Assembly: GCF_007556685.1 (NCBI RefSeq)
Contig: NZ_VJON01000020.1
Span: 1-47,559 of the forward strand
Source of the DNA: Tepidimonas charontis
Lineage (GTDB): Bacteria > Pseudomonadota > Gammaproteobacteria > Burkholderiales > Burkholderiaceae_C
Reading direction: 5' to 3'
Length of the DNA stretch: 47,559 nucleotides
Each line of letters opens with the position of its first letter. Within the stretch, counting starts at the first letter, position 1. This document shows positions 1 through 8,893 of the stretch, piece after piece. The notes under the pieces are model-generated. The model was not told the origin of the DNA. It worked only from the letters and a program-made list of their open reading frames with translations, and made no database searches. Both the position numbers and the translations under genes were made by a program.

Positions 1-1
1 C

Positions 2-175
2 GATCCTGCTCCAGCCACCCCCAGCGCCGTCGATGACAAGACGCTCAATGCGCGGGTGGATGACATCCTCAAAGCGCGCCAAGTCAAACAGCCATGGTGT
101 CCCGGCCCTGAGCACCCCTGGCGTCGTCTCTTCAGCGCTCCGCCCTCATGGGCTGGCCCATGGGCCAGCCCATGA
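2..175 (+). pseudogene. C-terminal tail of an IS transposase (partial, cut by window edge)
   Basis: The open frame enters from the left edge and runs 57 residues to a TGA. It contains ARVDDILKARQVKQPW followed by PEHPWRR. A basic stretch ending in HPWR is typical of the C-terminus of DDE (rve-type) transposases of the ISNCY/IS1202 or IS481-like kind. The HPWR tail and the terminal repeats that follow are seen in the sequence; the exact family is recalled, not searched. The catalytic core lies outside the window, so activity cannot be judged. The last ten codons coincide with a perfect palindrome, so the original stop may have been changed. Confidence 0.5.
147..174. repeat. Perfect 28-bp palindrome overlapping the transposase stop
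   Basis: Each 14-bp arm is CATGGGCTGGCCCA, and the second arm is its exact reverse complement with no spacer. As RNA it could fold into a strong hairpin covering the end of the transposase frame. No T-run follows it on either strand, so it is not an ordinary intrinsic terminator. Confidence 0.8.
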
Positions 176-249
176 GGACATACCTTCGGCGTCAAACCGG
201 ACATTTCTAACTTGCTCAGAGGGCGGACATTTCTACTTTGCCTTGACAG
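176..249. mobile_element. Terminal region of the insertion sequence
   Basis: Between the transposase tail and the next gene lie two copies of GGACATTTCTA(A)CTT, at 199-213 and 225-239, repeating every 26 bp. The element probably ends near the TTGACA at 244-249; on the other strand it would begin TGTCAA followed by GTAGAAATGTCC. Tandem sites of this kind are usual transposase-binding ends. The boundary is inferred, because the other end and the target duplication are outside the window. Confidence 0.5.
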
Positions 250-280
250 GGGGCGGCGACGCGGCGGCGCGCTCTCGCTT

Positions 281-304
281 GGCGCGCCGGCACGAAGCGG
301 CAGG
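281..304. repeat. Dispersed 24-bp repeat, copy 1
   Basis: The segment beginning GGCGCGCCGG and ending GCGGCAGG is identical over 24 bp to 11264-11287. This copy lies one base beyond the stop codon of the small minus-strand membrane protein, on its 3' side. Confidence 0.75.
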
Positions 305-305
305 T

Positions 306-461
306 TCAATCGGCGGTCCAGGCGTCGATGCCCGCCAACACCAAGCCACCCAGCAGGATCAAAGTGATGTCCACGCTGCCCAACTTGAGCACGTAGGGGG
401 CAAAAAACAGCGCCAGGAGCGCAAAACCGACCAGACCGGCCACACGGGATAAGGGCTTCAT
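306..461 (-). CDS. Small hydrophobic membrane protein (51 aa)
   Basis: This small protein begins MKPLSRVAGLVGFALLALFF and has two hydrophobic segments, about residues 7-22 and 30-45, separated by a short polar turn, so it is probably an inner-membrane protein. A GAGGAG ribosome-binding site lies about 11 bases before the ATG. The ATG overlaps the TGA of the upstream frameshifted gene (ATGA), which points to translational coupling in the same minus-strand operon. I do not recognise a family. It is the last gene of the decayed TRAP transporter cluster and may no longer have its original partners. An exact 24-bp repeat starts one base after its stop. Confidence 0.55.
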   Translation of the reverse strand: MKPLSRVAGLVGFALLALFFAPYVLKLGSVDITLILLGGLVLAGIDAWTAD

Positions 462-768
462 GATGCGGTTCGCTCCTCGAAGATCGTGATCAACGCACGT
501 GCGGCCCGCAGCAAGCGCGCATCCTGCCGCGCCGCACCGATGGCCTGAATACCGGATAATCGACGGCGCGAATGTCCTGCGCGCGCTGCAGGCGCTCGCG
601 CAGCGTGGGGCTGAGCGCGTCGCTACGCTGATGGAAGGCGTGGTGCAGAGCCAGCGCCAGCTCGGCGTCGTTGACGGTGGCATGCCACGCCACGGCGCGC
701 TCTACCACCGCCGGCAAGGGCACTTCGTCCACGACCCCGTCCATCACTGCGATGAAGGCCCGTAGCGC
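458..768 (-). pseudogene. Unidentified gene remnant, 5' deleted and frameshifted
   Basis: Reading on the minus strand from about 768, a protein-like frame contains VDEVPLPAVVERAVAW, then LRERLQRAQDIRAVDYP. At about 550 the natural continuation, IQAIGAARQDARLLRAARAL, moves to another frame and ends at a TGA (458-460) that overlaps the next ATG. The simplest reading is one lost base near 550. The 5' end is missing: the frame appears directly where dctQ breaks off. Alanine/arginine-rich helices and a terminal IFEERTAS are visible, but I cannot assign a family. It was probably an enzyme or accessory gene downstream of the missing TRAP large permease. Confidence 0.5.
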
Positions 769-1100
769 GCGCCGGTGAAGACCATCGCGAAGATGGCCGG
801 AAAGAAAAAGACGAGATAGAGCACCAGATCGACCTTGGCCTGGGTGCGCTGCGACCACTTGCGGTAGAGAAAGTCGCCGCGCACGTGCGCGCCGCGCGAC
901 AGCGCGTAGGCGCCCGCCATCATGAACAAGGCACCGTAGAGGGTGTAGCTCATGTCGAATGCCCATTTGGTGGGGCTATTCAAGCCGTAGCGCATCACCA
1001 CCTCCAGACAGGTGCTGGCGGTGAGCACCAGCACGCACCAAGCAAAGGCATGACCGATGCCTCGATTCAACAGGTCGATCGTTCGGATCCAGCGTTCCAT
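744..1100 (-). pseudogene. dctQ: TRAP transporter small permease DctQ, C-terminally truncated
   Basis: The small membrane subunit of a tripartite ATP-independent periplasmic (TRAP) transporter. The protein starts MERWIRTIDLLNRGIG after a GGGAG site and shows the DctQ pattern: a first membrane helix (about residues 14-33), VVMRYGLNSPTKWAFD, a second helix over LYGALFMMAGAYAL, HVRGDFLY, and a third helix over LVLYLVFFFPAIF. It then runs out at GARYGPSSQ after 118 residues, whereas the family is usually about 160-230 residues with a fourth helix. The large permease gene (dctM), which normally follows, is absent. A single deletion from within dctQ through dctM into the next gene would explain this. 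A working transporter is unlikely from this locus alone. Confidence 0.75.
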
Positions 1101-1169
1101 CGTCGCTCCCGTGTGGGGTCGCACATCACCCACCGGCGCGGCGCCGGTGGGCCGGCAGACCGCCGCCGC

Positions 1170-2227
1170 TCAGCGCGGCAGGCGAATCTTGTGCACGTGC
1201 TCGAAGGCCAGCTTGTTGTCGGCTTCGTTGGTGAAGTGATAGAAGCCCACCCGCCGCGACCAGGCCCGGAACGAGTCGTTGACCTCTTTGAACATATCGA
1301 CTTCTTTTTCGAGCTTGGCGACCACCTTGTCCCACGCCTCGAGCTGCGCCTTGTAGATGTCCTGTGAGGTGCGCGACACCTGCACCTTGTGCTTGACGAT
1401 GAGCTCTTGCAGATCGCGCGAGTAGTTGTCGTGGGCCAACGCCGTGTTGGCGGTGGAAGCGGCCTCGGCGGCGTATTTCAGAATCGCCTTCAGGTCGGCC
1501 GGCAGTGCGTTGTACTTGTCCTTGTTGAACAGGATCTCGAAGAACTCCTGCGCCTGGTGGTAGGAGCCCATCGAGTAGTACTTGGCCACGTCCTGCGCGC
1601 CGAAGCGCATGTCGGACGTCGGATTGTTGAACTCGAAGGCGTCGATGACGCCGCGCTGCATGGCCGGCACGATCTCACCACCGGGCAACTGCGCCACCGC
1701 CACGCCCATTTCCTGCAGCATGTCGGCGGCCAGACCGACGGTGCGGTATTTGAAGCCCTTCATCTCGGCGGCCGTGCGCGGCGGACGGTTCTTGAACCAG
1801 CCCAGCGGCTGACACGGCATCGGGAGGCAGAAAAAGCCGACCACGTTCAACCCCAGCTTGGCCAGCAGCTTTTCGTAGAGCTGCTGGCCGCCGCCTTGCG
1901 CAATCCAGCTCAGCGCAATCTCGGGCGTGGCAACGCTGACCGGGCCGGCACCAAACAGCGAGGCCACCTTGGACTTGCCGTACCAGTAGGCCGTGACGTG
2001 GTGGCCGGCATCCAGCACGCCCTTGCTGACCGCGTCCATGATCTCGAACGGCTTGACGACGGCCCCGGCCAGCAGATATTCCAGCCGCAGGCGGTTGCCC
2101 GCCATCTTACGGGCGCGGCCACGGCAGCGGTGGCCGCCTTGCGGAAAAAGCGCCGCCGCGAGGCTTGCGGCACGGCGGCGCGCGCCTGAGGGTCGGCAGG
2201 GCTGTGGGTCAGGGTCGGTTGTTTCAT
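1170..2227 (-). pseudogene. dctP: TRAP solute-binding protein DctP with internal frameshifting deletion
   Basis: Periplasmic substrate-binding subunit of a TRAP transporter, of the group that binds 2-oxo or monocarboxylates. The start at 2227 follows AGAGGAGACGCC and gives a Tat-like signal, SRRRFFRKAATAAVAA. At about 2111 the frame changes: after AAVAAP the mature protein resumes in another frame at RKMAGNRLRLEYLLAG, without the usual 40-50 residues between signal and this point. The rest looks intact, with GAVVKPFEIMDAVSKG, the YWYGK segment, MPCQPLGWF, the LPGGEIVPAMQRG signature and a normal end. As read, it cannot give a full-length exported binding protein. A TTACCCTAGG-containing element lies about 141 bp upstream. 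With dctQ cut and dctM missing, the operon appears to be decaying. Confidence 0.8.
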
Positions 2228-2573
2228 GGCGTCTCCTCTGTCGTTGGGTGGCCGGCGGCGAGGCGCGCGCGCCGCCAGAGCGCCGCACACAGCGGACACA
2301 CCCCATCGACGCCCTCGAACGCACACCGTCGATACAGTCTAGGGTACCGGCCGTCGAACCGCCAGCCCCGCGCATCCGGACTTACCCTAGGCCGCTGTCA
2401 CTTGCGCTACTGGGCGCCACGGGGCGTGGGGCGGCGGTGCGCAGGCCCCTGCCCCACGCGGGGCAGCAATGGTAGAGCGCCCCCGCGCCGTGGCCCGGCT
2501 GCGGGGCTCGCCCGTCGGGCCCACACCGCCACATCCACCCGCACGGCACGCCCGGGGCGACAGACGCACTAGA
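2228..2573. other. Intergenic region between dctP remnant and icmF
   Basis: About 430 bases up to the icmF start separate the divergent genes, and I find no convincing coding sequence in them. The region holds a CTAGGGTACC half-site at 2339-2348, the 24-bp element at 2368-2391 and, just beyond this span, the icmF palindrome. A short 17-18 base C/G-rich stretch near 2400-2460 folds weakly but has no T-run. Confidence 0.5.
2368..2391 (-). promoter_or_regulatory. Shared upstream element, copy A (dctP side)
   Basis: On the minus strand it begins CCTAGGGTAAG and continues TCCGGATGCGCGG. It matches 11977-12000 at 22 of 24 positions. It sits about 141 bp upstream of the dctP start. A further CTAGGGTACC at 2339-2348, closer to the gene, could be a second half-site. 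The core resembles the short inverted repeats bound by LuxR/NarL-type response regulators, but the regulator is not identified. Confidence 0.5.
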
Positions 2574-2597
2574 ATTGACGTTTACGTAAACGTCAAT
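2574..2597. promoter_or_regulatory. Perfect 24-bp operator palindrome upstream of icmF (LiuR-type)
   Basis: The 12-bp arm ATTGACGTTTAC is followed by its exact reverse complement. The core TTTACGTAAA flanked by GACG/CGTC resembles operators known for LiuR (MerR family) and related regulators of branched-chain amino acid and acyl-CoA catabolism in proteobacteria. It lies 62-85 bp before the icmF ATG, a normal place for a repressor or activator site. The regulator gene is not in this window, so its identity is inferred from the motif and from the function of icmF. Confidence 0.65.
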
Positions 2598-2658
2598 ATT
2601 GCGCCCACCCCATCCTGTGCCACACTTGCGCGCAGACCCACCGCCGAGGAGACTGCCG

Positions 2659-5600
2659 ATGACTGAGCTCAGCGCCGAATTTCAAGCTCTGGCGCAGTAC
2701 CGCCCGACGCACAAGGTGCGTTTCGTCACGGCCGCCAGCCTGTTCGACGGGCACGATGCGGCCATCAACATCATGCGCCGCATCCTGCAGAGCATGGGAG
2801 CGGAGGTGATCCACCTGGGCCACAACCGCTCGGTGGACGAGGTGGTGACCGCGGCGCTGCAAGAAGACGTGCAAGGCATCGCGGTGAGTTCCTACCAGGG
2901 CGGGCACGTCGAATATTTCAAATACATGGTCGATCAGTTGCGCGCGCGCGGCGGCGAGCACGTGCTGGTGTTCGGCGGCGGCGGCGGGGTGATCGTGCCC
3001 AGCGAAATCCGGGAGCTGATGGACTACGGCGTGGGGCGCATCTACAGCCCGGAAGACGGCCAGCGCATGGGCCTGCAGGGCATGATCGGCGAGATGCTGA
3101 TGCGCTGCGACCGCGATTTGTCGGTCTACGCCCCCAAGACGCTGGAGGCGATTCGCGGCCACGGTGACGCCGCGTGGCGCGCGCTGGCGCAGCTGATCAC
3201 GGCGGTGGAAAACGGTCAACTCGACGGCGGCCTGCTGGCCGAGCTGCGCGCGGCCGCAGCGGGCGCGCGCGTGCCGGTGCTGGGCATCACTGGCACGGGC
3301 GGCGCTGGCAAGTCGAGCCTGACCGACGAGCTGATCCGGCGCCTACGCCTGGACCAGGACGATGCGCTGCGCATCGCCGTCATCAGCATCGACCCGTCGC
3401 GGCGCAAGAGCGGCGGCGCCTTGCTGGGCGACCGCATCCGCATGAACGCCATCGGCCCGTGGCAGCAGGGCCCGCGCGTGTACATGCGCAGCCTCGCCAC
3501 GCGCGACTTCGGCAGCGAGATCTCGGCCGCGCTGCCGGATGTGATCGCGGCCTGCAAGGTGGCGGGCTTCGATCTGGTGATCGTCGAGACCTCCGGCATC
3601 GGGCAGGGCGACGCCGCCATCGTGCCGCACGTCGATGTGCCGCTGTACGTGATGACACCCGAGTTCGGCGCTGCCAGCCAGCTGGAAAAAATCGACATGC
3701 TGGACTTCGCCGAGTTCGTGGCCATCAACAAGTTCGACCGCAAGGGCGCGCTGGATGCGCTGCGCGACGTGGCCAAGCAGGTGCAGCGCAACAAGGAAGC
3801 CTGGGGCCAGCCGCTGGAGGCGATGCCGGTGTTCGGCACCATGGCCGCTCGCTTCAACGACGATGGCGTCACGGCGCTGTACCAGGCGTTGCTGCCGCGC
3901 TTGGCAGCGCTGGGCTTGACACTGCCACTGGGTGTGGAGGGCGGCCGGCTGCCGCGTGTGCACACGCGCCACAGCACGCACTCGGTGCCGATCGTGCCAC
4001 CGGCGCGCAGCCGCTACCTGGCCGAAATCGCCGCGACCGTGCGCGGCTACAAGCAGCGCGTGCAGCGCAACGTGCGCTTGGCGCGCGAGGCGCAACAGCT
4101 GCGCGCCAGCGCCGAGATGCTGCGCATCGACAAACCCCTGCGCGCCAAGGCCGCCGAAGCGGCGCTGGAATTGGCGCAACAGCGCGAGGCGCTGCTCGAT
4201 CCGGACGCGCGCAAGCTGCTGCAACAGTGGCCCGATATGCAGCGCGCCTACGCAGGGGATGAATATGTGGTCAAGATCCGCGACCGGGAAGTGCGCACCC
4301 GGCTCGTGCACACCACGCTGTCGGGCAACAAGATCCGCAAGGTGGTACTGCCCAAGTACGAAGACCACGGCGAGCTGCTGAAGTGGCTGATGCTGGAAAA
4401 CGTTCCGGGCAGCTTCCCCTACACCGCCGGTGTGTTCGCCTTCAAACGCGAAAACGAAGACCCCACGCGCATGTTTGCTGGCGAGGGCGACGCCTTTCGC
4501 ACCAACCGCCGCTTCAAGCTGCTGTCCGAGGGCATGCCGGCCAAGCGGCTGTCGACGGCGTTCGACTCGGTCACGCTCTACGGCCATGACCCCGACCCGC
4601 GCCCCGATATCTACGGCAAGATCGGCAACTCGGGCGTGTCGATCGCCACGCTCGACGACATGAAGGTGCTCTACAGCGGCTTCGATCTGTGTGACCCCGC
4701 CACCAGCGTGTCGATGACCATCAACGGCCCGGCGCCGACCATCCTGGCGATGTTTTTCAACACCGCCATCGATCAGCAGATCGACAAGTTCCGCGCCGAC
4801 AATGGGCGCGAGCCGACCGACACCGAAATCGCCAAGATCAAGGAGTGGGTGCTGGCCAATGTGCGCGGCACCGTACAGGCCGACATCTTGAAGGAGGATC
4901 AGGGCCAAAATACCTGCATCTTCTCCACCGAGTTCAGCCTGAAGGTGATGGGCGACATCCAGGAATATTTCGTCCACCACAACGTGCGCAATTTTTACTC
5001 GGTGTCGATTTCCGGCTACCACATCGCCGAAGCCGGTGCCAACCCGATCAGCCAGCTCGCCTTCACCCTGGCCAACGGCTTCACCTACGTCGAAAGCTAC
5101 CTGGCGCGCGGCATGCACATCGACGATTTCGCGCCCAATCTGTCGTTTTTCTTCAGCAATGGCATGGACCCGGAGTACACCGTGCTGGGCCGCGTGGCGC
5201 GCCGCATCTGGGCGGTGGCGATGAAAGAAAAATACGGCGCCAACGAGCGCAGCCAAAAGCTCAAATACCACATCCAGACCAGCGGCCGCAGCCTGCACGC
5301 GCAGGAAATCGCCTTCAACGACATCCGCACCACGCTGCAGGCGCTCATCGCCATCTACGACAACTGCAACAGCCTGCACACCAACGCCTACGACGAGGCC
5401 ATCACCACGCCCACCGAGGAAAGCGTGCGGCGCGCGATGGCGATTCAGCTCATCATCAACCGCGAGTGGGGGCTGGCCAAGAACGAAAACCCCAACCAGG
5501 GCAGCTTCATCATCGAAGAGCTGACCGAGCTGGTGGAAGAAGCCGTGCTGGCCGAGTTCGAGCGCATCGCCGAGCGCGGCGGGGTGCTGGGGGCGATGGA

Positions 5601-5964
5601 GACTGGCTACCAGCGCGGCCGCATCCAGGACGAGAGCATGCACTACGAGATGCTCAAACACACCGGCGAGCTGCCCATCATCGGTGTCAACACCTTCCGC
5701 AACCCGCACGGCGACCCTATCCCCGAGTCGCTGGAGCTGGCCCGCTCCACCGAGGAAGAAAAGCAGTCGCAGCTGCGGCGCCTGGCCGACTTCCACGCCC
5801 GCCACGCGCACGAGGCGCCCGCGATGCTGCAGCGCCTCAAAGACGCCGTGATCGAAAACCGCAACGTCTTCGAGGTGCTGATGGACGCGGTGCGCTGCTG
5901 CTCGCTGGGCCAGATCACGCAGGCGCTGTTCGAAGTGGGTGGCCAGTACCGGCGCAATATGTGA
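2659..5964 (+). CDS. icmF: Fused isobutyryl-CoA mutase IcmF
   Basis: Adenosylcobalamin-dependent mutase that interconverts isobutyryl-CoA and n-butyryl-CoA (some members act on pivalyl- or isovaleryl-CoA), fused to its own G-protein chaperone; 1101 residues. Order: a B12-binding domain with [13 protein letters not shown] (D30-G31-H32; H32 should be the lower cobalt ligand); a MeaI-type GTPase domain with P-loop GTGGAGKSS (about 212-220), followed by [16 protein letters not shown] and NKFDRKG; a linker; and a large substrate-binding TIM-barrel domain from about 540, with [22 protein letters not shown], a run of methylmalonyl-CoA-mutase-like motifs and [13 protein letters not shown]. The ATG was chosen because GAGGAG lies eight bases upstream. 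It stands alone, with fthC convergent 28 bp away, and has a LiuR-like operator upstream, which fits a role in branched-chain acyl-CoA metabolism. Confidence 0.95.
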   Translation: MTELSAEFQALAQYRPTHKVRFVTAASLFDGHDAAINIMRRILQSMGAEVIHLGHNRSVDEVVTAALQEDVQGIAVSSYQGGHVEYFKYMVDQLRARGGEHVLVFGGGGGVIVPSEIRELMDYGVGRIYSPEDGQRMGLQGMIGEMLMRCDRDLSVYAPKTLEAIRGHGDAAWRALAQLITAVENGQLDGGLLAELRAAAAGARVPVLGITGTGGAGKSSLTDELIRRLRLDQDDALRIAVISIDPSRRKSGGALLGDRIRMNAIGPWQQGPRVYMRSLATRDFGSEISAALPDVIAACKVAGFDLVIVETSGIGQGDAAIVPHVDVPLYVMTPEFGAASQLEKIDMLDFAEFVAINKFDRKGALDALRDVAKQVQRNKEAWGQPLEAMPVFGTMAARFNDDGVTALYQALLPRLAALGLTLPLGVEGGRLPRVHTRHSTHSVPIVPPARSRYLAEIAATVRGYKQRVQRNVRLAREAQQLRASAEMLRIDKPLRAKAAEAALELAQQREALLDPDARKLLQQWPDMQRAYAGDEYVVKIRDREVRTRLVHTTLSGNKIRKVVLPKYEDHGELLKWLMLENVPGSFPYTAGVFAFKRENEDPTRMFAGEGDAFRTNRRFKLLSEGMPAKRLSTAFDSVTLYGHDPDPRPDIYGKIGNSGVSIATLDDMKVLYSGFDLCDPATSVSMTINGPAPTILAMFFNTAIDQQIDKFRADNGREPTDTEIAKIKEWVLANVRGTVQADILKEDQGQNTCIFSTEFSLKVMGDIQEYFVHHNVRNFYSVSISGYHIAEAGANPISQLAFTLANGFTYVESYLARGMHIDDFAPNLSFFFSNGMDPEYTVLGRVARRIWAVAMKEKYGANERSQKLKYHIQTSGRSLHAQEIAFNDIRTTLQALIAIYDNCNSLHTNAYDEAITTPTEESVRRAMAIQLIINREWGLAKNENPNQGSFIIEELTELVEEAVLAEFERIAERGGVLGAMETGYQRGRIQDESMHYEMLKHTGELPIIGVNTFRNPHGDPIPESLELARSTEEEKQSQLRRLADFHARHAHEAPAMLQRLKDAVIENRNVFEVLMDAVRCCSLGQITQALFEVGGQYRRNM

Positions 5965-5992
5965 GACGCCGGCCGGGGCTGCACCGACGCCG

Positions 5993-6625
5993 TCACTCCA
6001 CCGGCCAGGCCACGCCCTGCTCGGTCAAGATGGCGTCGAGCGGCACGTCGTGTGGCTCGGGCTGCAGCCAGGGCACGAAGGCGCTGGCAAACGCCAAGCC
6101 CACCGTAAACGGCCTGGGCTGCAGGGTAGCCAGCGTGCGGTCGTAAAAGCCACCGCCGTAGCCCAGGCGGTAGCCCCCGGGGCCATAGCCCACGCAGGGC
6201 ACGAACAGCAGCGTCGGCTGCACCACCTCGGTGTCCTTGGGCTTCGGGATACCGTAGGCATCCTCCTCCATCGGACAGCCGGGGTACCAGACGTGAAAGC
6301 GCAGCGTGCCCGCCACCTTGTCGATGACCGGCAGCGCCAAGCGGCGGCGCTGGCGCGCGCGCTGTGCGTCCTGCACGTCCGCCGCTTCCTGCCACCGGTG
6401 CAGCGCCGGCAGCGGATCGAACTCACCTTTGATCGGCCAGTAGGCGCCCACCACGGTATCGTCACGCTGCACCATCCACACGCGCATGACGCGCTGCAGG
6501 GCCTCGGCGCGCGCCAACCGGTCGGGCAGCCGCGCGCGCTCGGCAATCAGCCGCGCCCGCCAGGTACGCTTGCGCGCACCGGCGTCTCGAGCATCCGGCT
6601 GACACGGCGGGTCGATCTTGTCCAT
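5993..6625 (-). CDS. fthC: 5-formyltetrahydrofolate cyclo-ligase
   Basis: Converts 5-formyl-THF to 5,10-methenyl-THF using ATP, returning stored or inhibitory folate to the one-carbon pool in the cytoplasm. The 210-residue protein has the family features in order: an N-terminal basic helix (RKRTWRARLIAERARL), GAYWPIKGEFDPLPAL in the nucleotide/folate pocket, and the C-terminal signature GYGPGGYRLGYGGGFYDRTL. The ATG at 6625 is preferred to the one four codons upstream because it has TGAGG just before it. The gene is divergent from the lytic transglycosylase, so their upstream signals must overlap, and convergent with icmF. It is also known as ygfA or mthfs. Confidence 0.92.
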   Translation of the reverse strand: MDKIDPPCQPDARDAGARKRTWRARLIAERARLPDRLARAEALQRVMRVWMVQRDDTVVGAYWPIKGEFDPLPALHRWQEAADVQDAQRARQRRRLALPVIDKVAGTLRFHVWYPGCPMEEDAYGIPKPKDTEVVQPTLLFVPCVGYGPGGYRLGYGGGFYDRTLATLQPRPFTVGLAFASAFVPWLQPEPHDVPLDAILTEQGVAWPVE

Positions 6626-6695
6626 AATGGGCCTCATGCAAGGACAGTTCCCTCAGCGCACCCCACCGACCGCAACGCCCAGGGCCGGCACACCG

Positions 6696-8750
6696 GTGCG
6701 GTGCCTTTGGCGCATCTTACCGCCCGTGCGCCGGGCCGCCGGCTGGCTGGCGACGGCTAGCCTGGCCAGTGGCCTGGCCTGGGGCCAGAGTCTGCCGAGC
6801 GGGCCGCGCGTCGAAAGCGCGCCCGCCTCGGCTGCGATGCCTGACGATGCCGCCAGCCGCACGCTGTTGGAGATGCGCGCGGCCTTTCAGCGGGGCGACG
6901 CCGCCCGCCTGGCGCAGCGCCTCGCGCAACTGCAGGGGCACCCCTTGGAGCCGCTGGCAGCGTACTGGACGTTGCGCGCCCGGCTCGAGCAGGCCACGAC
7001 CGAGGAGATACGCGCCTTCCTGGCACGCTGGAGCGGCACGTACTGGGAAGACCGTCTGCGCAACGATTGGCTGCTGCAATTGGGCGCACGCGGTGACTGG
7101 GCGACGCTGCTGGCCGAAGCGGCGGCGTTTCGCATGGCCGACGACCCCGAGGTGCGCTGCTGGGTGGCCTTGGCGCGTATCGAACGGGCAGACGCGGCTC
7201 CCGAGGCCGTGGCCAGCACGGTACGCGACGATTGGCTGGGACAACGCCAAGCGGGAGCCGGCTGCGCCGCCGCTGCGCGGCGCTTGATCGCCGTCGGTGC
7301 CCTGCCGGCCGAAGCCGCCTGGCAGCGCGCCCGCCTGGCAGCCGAGGCCGGACGCAGCGCGGTGGCCATCCAAGCGGTGGCGCTGCTGGACCCCGCTTGG
7401 GCTGCGCTGGCCGAGCGTGCGTTGCAACAGCCCCAGCGCTACCTGGACGACAAATTCACCGCGGTGCGGCACCGCACCAAAGAAGTCGTGACACTGGCCC
7501 TGATTCGGCTGGCCGCAGCGGACCCGGAGGCCGCCGCCCGCGAAGCCAGCCATCTGCGCTGGCGGGCCCAGCTCACCGCCGAGGAGCAGGCCTGGGTGTG
7601 GGGGGCAATTGGCAAGCGTGCCGCACAGCGCTTGTCGGATCAGGCACTGGCGTATTTTCAGCACGCGGGCAACGCGGCGCTGCCCGACGAATGGCGGGAA
7701 TGGCACGCCCGCGCGGCGCTGCGCGCCGGCCACTGGGCCGAGGTGCGGCGGGCCATCGCGTTGCTCAGCCCGGCCAAGCAGGCTGAGCCGGGATGGGCCT
7801 ACTGGCAGGCCCGTGCCCTGCAAGCCAGCGGCGACCTGGCCGATGCCGAGCGTGCGCGTGGCCTGCTGCAGCGCATCGCCGGGCCCGAGGGGTTTTACGA
7901 ACAACTGGCTGCCGAGGCGTTGGGCCAGCCAGTGACCCTGCCGCCAGCGCCACCACCGCCCAGCGCCGAGGAGCGAGCGGCGGTGCGCGCCCAACCCGGC
8001 TTGCAACGCGCGCTGCTGGCCATCGAGCTGGGCCTGCGCAGTGAAGGCGTGCGCGAGTGGCATTACGAGGTGGCGCTGCACACACCCGGCGGGCTGCCCG
8101 AGCGGGCACTGCTGGCGGCGGCGCAGTGGGCCTGCGAGCGCGCGGTGTGGGACCGCTGCATCAACACCAGCGCGCGCACGCGAACGTTGGTGGACATCGG
8201 CCAGCGCTACCCCACGCCGTGGCGCGAACTGGTGGTGCCACGGGCACACGCCGTCGGGCTCGACCCGGCGTACGTTTACGGCTTGATTCGGCAGGAGAGC
8301 CGTTTCGTGACCGACGCCCGCTCCCACGTGGGCGCGGCGGGCCTGATGCAGTTGATGCCGGCCACCGCACGCTGGACGGCGCGCAAACTCGGGCTCGATG
8401 GCTTCGAGCCCACCCGTGTGGCCGACCCCGAGCTCAATGTGCAACTCGGCACCGCCTACCTGAAGTTCGCCCTCGACGACTTCGAGGGTTCGATGGCGCT
8501 GGCTGCCGCGGCCTACAATGCGGGTCCGGGGCGCGCGCGTCAGTGGCGCCAAGGGCCGGTGCTGGAAGCGGCGGTGTGGATCGAAAATATCCCGTTCGAG
8601 GAAACGCGCGATTACGTCAAGCGCGTGTTGTCCAACACCACGGTATATGCCGCGGTGCTGAGCGGGCAGCCACAGCGCCTGGGGGACCGACTGGGCCGCA
8701 TCGGTCCGCGGCTGGCCACGGCGCGCGCACCCGACTCCGAGTTGCCATGA
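6696..8750 (+). CDS. slt: Soluble lytic murein transglycosylase (Slt70-like)
   Basis: Periplasmic enzyme that cleaves the MurNAc-GlcNAc bond of peptidoglycan to give 1,6-anhydro products. I chose a GTG at 6696, giving 684 residues. It puts a compact signal peptide at the start (basic MRCLWRILPPVRR, hydrophobic core, cleavage near AWG-QS) and leaves about 70 bp to divergent fthC; ATG codons at 6627 and 6636 are alternatives. A long alpha-superhelical region (about 40-510) is followed by the SLT catalytic domain. That domain has IRQESRF, with the catalytic Glu near residue 534, then SHVGAAGLMQLMPATA, AAAAYNAGPGRARQW and ENIPFEETRDYVKRV. All standard SLT motifs are intact. Confidence 0.92.
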   Translation: MRCLWRILPPVRRAAGWLATASLASGLAWGQSLPSGPRVESAPASAAMPDDAASRTLLEMRAAFQRGDAARLAQRLAQLQGHPLEPLAAYWTLRARLEQATTEEIRAFLARWSGTYWEDRLRNDWLLQLGARGDWATLLAEAAAFRMADDPEVRCWVALARIERADAAPEAVASTVRDDWLGQRQAGAGCAAAARRLIAVGALPAEAAWQRARLAAEAGRSAVAIQAVALLDPAWAALAERALQQPQRYLDDKFTAVRHRTKEVVTLALIRLAAADPEAAAREASHLRWRAQLTAEEQAWVWGAIGKRAAQRLSDQALAYFQHAGNAALPDEWREWHARAALRAGHWAEVRRAIALLSPAKQAEPGWAYWQARALQASGDLADAERARGLLQRIAGPEGFYEQLAAEALGQPVTLPPAPPPPSAEERAAVRAQPGLQRALLAIELGLRSEGVREWHYEVALHTPGGLPERALLAAAQWACERAVWDRCINTSARTRTLVDIGQRYPTPWRELVVPRAHAVGLDPAYVYGLIRQESRFVTDARSHVGAAGLMQLMPATARWTARKLGLDGFEPTRVADPELNVQLGTAYLKFALDDFEGSMALAAAAYNAGPGRARQWRQGPVLEAAVWIENIPFEETRDYVKRVLSNTTVYAAVLSGQPQRLGDRLGRIGPRLATARAPDSELP

Positions 8751-8893
8751 GCGCAGCGCCACGGCGATAATGTCCGATTCGTATGGTTGCAGCGCGCCGC
8801 TTGCCCACGCCCGTGTGGGGCGTGGATCGTGTCGGCGACGCCACTCAGACGGTATCCGTGACGCAGCGCCCTACGTCCCCTTGTGAGGCAGGC

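Noticed and set aside
744-966. Possible natural fusion of DctQ with the downstream fragment
   Set aside because: The two parts are in different frames, and both families are incomplete at the join, so a deletion is simpler.
3343-5811. Very long open frame on the minus strand inside icmF (822 codons)
   Set aside because: It is antisense to a clear icmF, has His/Gln/Val-rich composition typical of GC-rich shadow frames, and no ribosome-binding site or family motif.
6717-8762. Long minus-strand frame opposite the lytic transglycosylase
   Set aside because: Same shadow effect; the plus strand carries all SLT motifs.
8805-8825. Hairpin CCACGCC / GGCGTGG before the NDUFA9-like gene as a terminator of slt
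   Set aside because: No T-run follows on the plus strand and it is only a 7-bp stem; common by chance at this GC content.
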